From Muribacter muris (GTDB lineage: Bacteria > Pseudomonadota > Gammaproteobacteria > Enterobacterales > Pasteurellaceae): a stretch of 47,975 nt of DNA. Positions 45,802 to 47,975 of this stretch are shown piece by piece (the first letter of the stretch is position 1; each line of letters starts with the position of its first letter). A program made the position numbers and the translations under genes. The stretch lies in contig NZ_JWIZ01000062.1 in NCBI RefSeq assembly GCF_001038205.1, forward strand, positions 1-47,975, in the 5' to 3' direction. The notes under the pieces were generated by a model. The model searched no databases and was not told the DNA's origin. It was given only the letters and a program-made list of their open reading frames with translations.

Positions 45802-47751
45802 ATGCAAAGACAACATCGTTCCCCTTTATTCCCTATCCTTTATTTTATCGGGTTAAACCTGATTGTGCTAAGCCTCTCCCGCTTAGGATTAGCCCTATGG
45901 CAAGCAGAGCGGATAACCGCCGTAAACGGTTGGACTACGCTCTTTTTACAGGGCATTCGCATTGATATTGTTTCGATCTGCTACCTTTTCGGCACACCCG
46001 CTTTACTGACGATTTTACTTTGGCACAATAATACTTTGGGCAAAATTTGGTTTGTCATTTTACGCCTGTGGCTGACCGCTTGCAGTGTATTTATTCTGTT
46101 TATGGAAGTTGCCACACCTGCATTCATTGAAACCTACGATTTCCGCCCGAACCGTCTATTTATTGAATATCTGCTCTACCCCAAAGAAGTGTTCACTATG
46201 CTGGCAAACGGGCATTTAACCGCCGTGTTACTGTCGCTTATCAGTGTCGTGGTGGCAACCGTGATCTATTGGCGGCTTGCGAAGCGGGTAACGCAAAATA
46301 TCACGGAAATTAGCTGGAAATGGCGACCTCTGCTAGCGTTATTGGTGATTGCACTTTCTATTTTGGGGGCAAGATCAAGTTTCGCGCATCGCGGGATCAA
46401 TCCGGCAATGGTGGCATTTTCCGGCGATCCGCTGGTTAATTCCTTAGTGCTGAACTCCGGCTATTCCGTGCTGTATGCGGTGCAGCAATTAAAAGATGAA
46501 GAAAAATCTTCCGAGCAATACGGCAAAATGACGGAAGCGGAGATGTTGGCGATCGTAAAAAAAAGCCGTAACCGACCGGAGTCCGACTATATTTCAGCAG
46601 ACATTCCCACCTTAACCCGCAACCCAGCCAGCTATCAAGGCAAGCGGCGTAATATTGTGATTATTTTGCAAGAAAGCCTTGGTGCGCAATTTATCGGCAC
46701 GCTCGGCGGCAAACCGCTCTCACCGAATTTTGATCGGCTGGCAAACGAGGGCTGGCTATTTGAAAATATCTATGCAACCGGCACTCGCTCGGTGCGGGGC
46801 ATTGAAGCCATAACGGCAGGCTTCACACCGACACCGGCACGCTCAACGGTAAAACTCACCAAAAGCCAAACCGGCTTTTTCACCATTGCCGAATTACTAC
46901 GCCGTCAAGGCTATCAAACCTCATTTCTCTATGGTGGCGAAAAACATTTCGACAATATGGCAAGCTATTTTTACGGTAACGGCTTTGAAACGATCATTGA
47001 CGAAAAAGCGTATAAACAATCGAAATTTAAGGGCACTTGGGGAATGAGCGATGAAGATCTGTTTGATAAAGCCCACGAAACCTTTAATACACTGGCAAAA
47101 ACGGATAAACCGTTTTTCAGCTTGGTATTTACCTCCAGCAACCACGATCCTTTTGAGTTTCCAGACGGTAAAATTGCCCTTTACGATAAGGAAAAGCAAA
47201 CCCGCAATAATGCCGCTAAATACGCCGATTATGCGCTGGGCTATTTTTTCGATCTCGCCAAGCAATCGGATTATTGGCAAGACACGCTATTTTTGGTAGT
47301 TGCCGACCACGATTCACGGGTCAACGGGGCGGATTTAGTCCCGATTTACAACTTCCATATTCCTGCGCTGATCTTGGGCGAGGGAATTGAGCCAAAACGG
47401 GATAATCGCTTAGTCAGCCAAATTGATATGCCGCCAACCTTGCTTTCCTTAGCCGGCGTATCCAGCGATTACCCAATGATTGGGTTTGACCTCACTCAAA
47501 ACGTCAATCCTAATCGAGCCTTTATGCAGTACGATCAAACCCAAGCGATGCTAAAAGGGCAAGATGTGATTATTTTGCAGCCCAATACCGAACCTAAAGG
47601 CTATCAATACGATTTTGTTAGCAAACAGTTTCAGCCGAAAGCACAATCGGCGGAAATGAAAAAAGAGGCACTGGCACACGCTTTACTCGGCAGCTATCTC
47701 TATAAAAATCAACTGTATAAACTGCCGCAGGCATCGGACGTGAAAAAGTAA
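45802..47751 (+). CDS. LTA-synthase-like sulfatase-fold phosphotransferase
   Basis: A 649-residue membrane enzyme with about five N-terminal helices (residues 12-200) and a large periplasmic sulfatase/alkaline-phosphatase-fold domain (about 285-600). Metal and catalytic residues in order: ILQESLG near 287 (Glu ligand), TGTRSVRGIEAI near 327 (nucleophilic Thr), SNHDPFEFP near 450, and VVADHDSRV near 500 (Asp-His ligands). This is the layout of lipoteichoic acid synthase and of OpgB-type phosphoglycerol transferases. Gram-negative members modify periplasmic glucans or surface glycans with phosphoglycerol or phosphoethanolamine; the substrate here is unknown. The start at 45802 lies 10 bases after the MOSC gene. 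Confidence 0.9.
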   Translation: MQRQHRSPLFPILYFIGLNLIVLSLSRLGLALWQAERITAVNGWTTLFLQGIRIDIVSICYLFGTPALLTILLWHNNTLGKIWFVILRLWLTACSVFILFMEVATPAFIETYDFRPNRLFIEYLLYPKEVFTMLANGHLTAVLLSLISVVVATVIYWRLAKRVTQNITEISWKWRPLLALLVIALSILGARSSFAHRGINPAMVAFSGDPLVNSLVLNSGYSVLYAVQQLKDEEKSSEQYGKMTEAEMLAIVKKSRNRPESDYISADIPTLTRNPASYQGKRRNIVIILQESLGAQFIGTLGGKPLSPNFDRLANEGWLFENIYATGTRSVRGIEAITAGFTPTPARSTVKLTKSQTGFFTIAELLRRQGYQTSFLYGGEKHFDNMASYFYGNGFETIIDEKAYKQSKFKGTWGMSDEDLFDKAHETFNTLAKTDKPFFSLVFTSSNHDPFEFPDGKIALYDKEKQTRNNAAKYADYALGYFFDLAKQSDYWQDTLFLVVADHDSRVNGADLVPIYNFHIPALILGEGIEPKRDNRLVSQIDMPPTLLSLAGVSSDYPMIGFDLTQNVNPNRAFMQYDQTQAMLKGQDVIILQPNTEPKGYQYDFVSKQFQPKAQSAEMKKEALAHALLGSYLYKNQLYKLPQASDVKK

Positions 47752-47858
47752 ATTTTGAGGACAAATTCAATATTATATAGCAGTTGCACAAAGTTATTTT
47801 TTTATCCGCTTGTAGCAACTGTATCCCCCAAACTCTTGGAAAGAGACATATTCGTTAA
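47752..47858. other. 3' flank of IS110-type element with USS-like site
   Basis: Between the sulfatase-fold gene and the transposase stop lies a one-base USS variant on the minus strand (ACAAGCGGA, near 47801-47809) and a short palindrome CTCTT GGA AAGAG at 47833-47845. The true end of the insertion element is somewhere here but I cannot place it. Confidence 0.4.
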
Positions 47859-47975
47859 TTAAACAGCCAGAGGCTGCCACTGTGAGCCATCACGGATGAT
47901 AGCGTTAATCACGGTCAAAAGTTTACGCATACAGGCATTAAGCGCCACTTTAAAGGGCTTGCCTTTTGCCCGTAG
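47859..47975 (-). mobile_element. IS110-family transposase, C-terminal fragment cut by the window edge
   Basis: The last 38 codons plus stop of a transposase read into the window from the right. The sequence KGKPFKVALNACMRKLL, then NAIIRDGSQWQP, matches the conserved end of IS110/IS1111/IS902 (transposase_20) proteins, which act as DEDD/serine-dependent, RNA-guided recombinases. The rest lies outside the window, so whether the element is intact, and its subgroup (IS110 or IS1111), cannot be told. Confidence 0.85.

Overview
The window looks like a core chromosomal segment of a Pasteurellaceae gammaproteobacterium. At least fifteen exact copies of the 9-mer ACAAGCGGT, in either orientation, lie mostly between genes, and many one-base variants occur too. 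That 9-mer is the DNA uptake signal sequence (USS) core of the Actinobacillus pleuropneumoniae/Mannheimia/Haemophilus ducreyi branch, not the AAGTGCGGT type of H. influenzae. Gene content agrees: a secreted minimal ATP-dependent DNA ligase, DppABCDF, RarD paralogs, and an rppH-TauE-lgt order. I saw no tRNA, rRNA, CRISPR array, prophage or defence locus. The species cannot be fixed from the sequence.

Layout. 1-2.4 kb: an ICMT-like membrane methyltransferase, fau, 6S RNA and zapA on the minus strand, with ygfB divergent. 2.4-11.6 kb: a metabolic block with a YcsI/D-glutamate-cyclase-family gene (minus), the secreted DNA ligase, pxpB-pxpC-pxpA (ATP-dependent 5-oxoprolinase), an NRAMP-fold transporter without the usual metal-binding motifs, and oadGAB (Na+-pumping oxaloacetate decarboxylase). 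11.6-18.8 kb: GNAT acetyltransferase, yjdM, menF, alaA, two tandem RarD-type transporters, then ruvX-yqgE-rsmE. 19.1-24.9 kb: dppABCDF (minus). 25.2-31 kb: adk, msbA, lrgA-lrgB, yoaA. 31.1-36.2 kb: mreB-mreC-mreD-rarA-fkbM-like (minus), with one-base stop/start overlaps. 36.4-39.4 kb: pntAB. 39.4-44.6 kb: trpS, gph, lgt, TauE-like permease, rppH and prfB, the last with a programmed +1 frameshift. 45.0-47.8 kb: a MOSC protein and an LTA-synthase-like sulfatase-fold enzyme. The right edge cuts into the 3' end of an IS110-family transposase.

How the genes work together. The most suggestive grouping is the 5-oxoproline block. PxpABC would turn 5-oxoproline into glutamate. The YcsI-family gene belongs to a family linked to D-glutamate/5-oxoproline chemistry. 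The NRAMP-like protein could be the 5-oxoproline carrier, and OadGAB just downstream makes a sodium gradient. This is a hypothesis from gene order and motif loss, not a demonstrated system. Other non-coding features worth attention are a mobile-looking palindrome family ending in CCCTAC, an attenuator-like hairpin in the mreB leader, a hairpin at the start of the oadGAB transcript, and USS copies paired as inverted repeats. Most other genes are ordinary housekeeping genes; several need their start moved inward from the longest open frame, as stated per entry.
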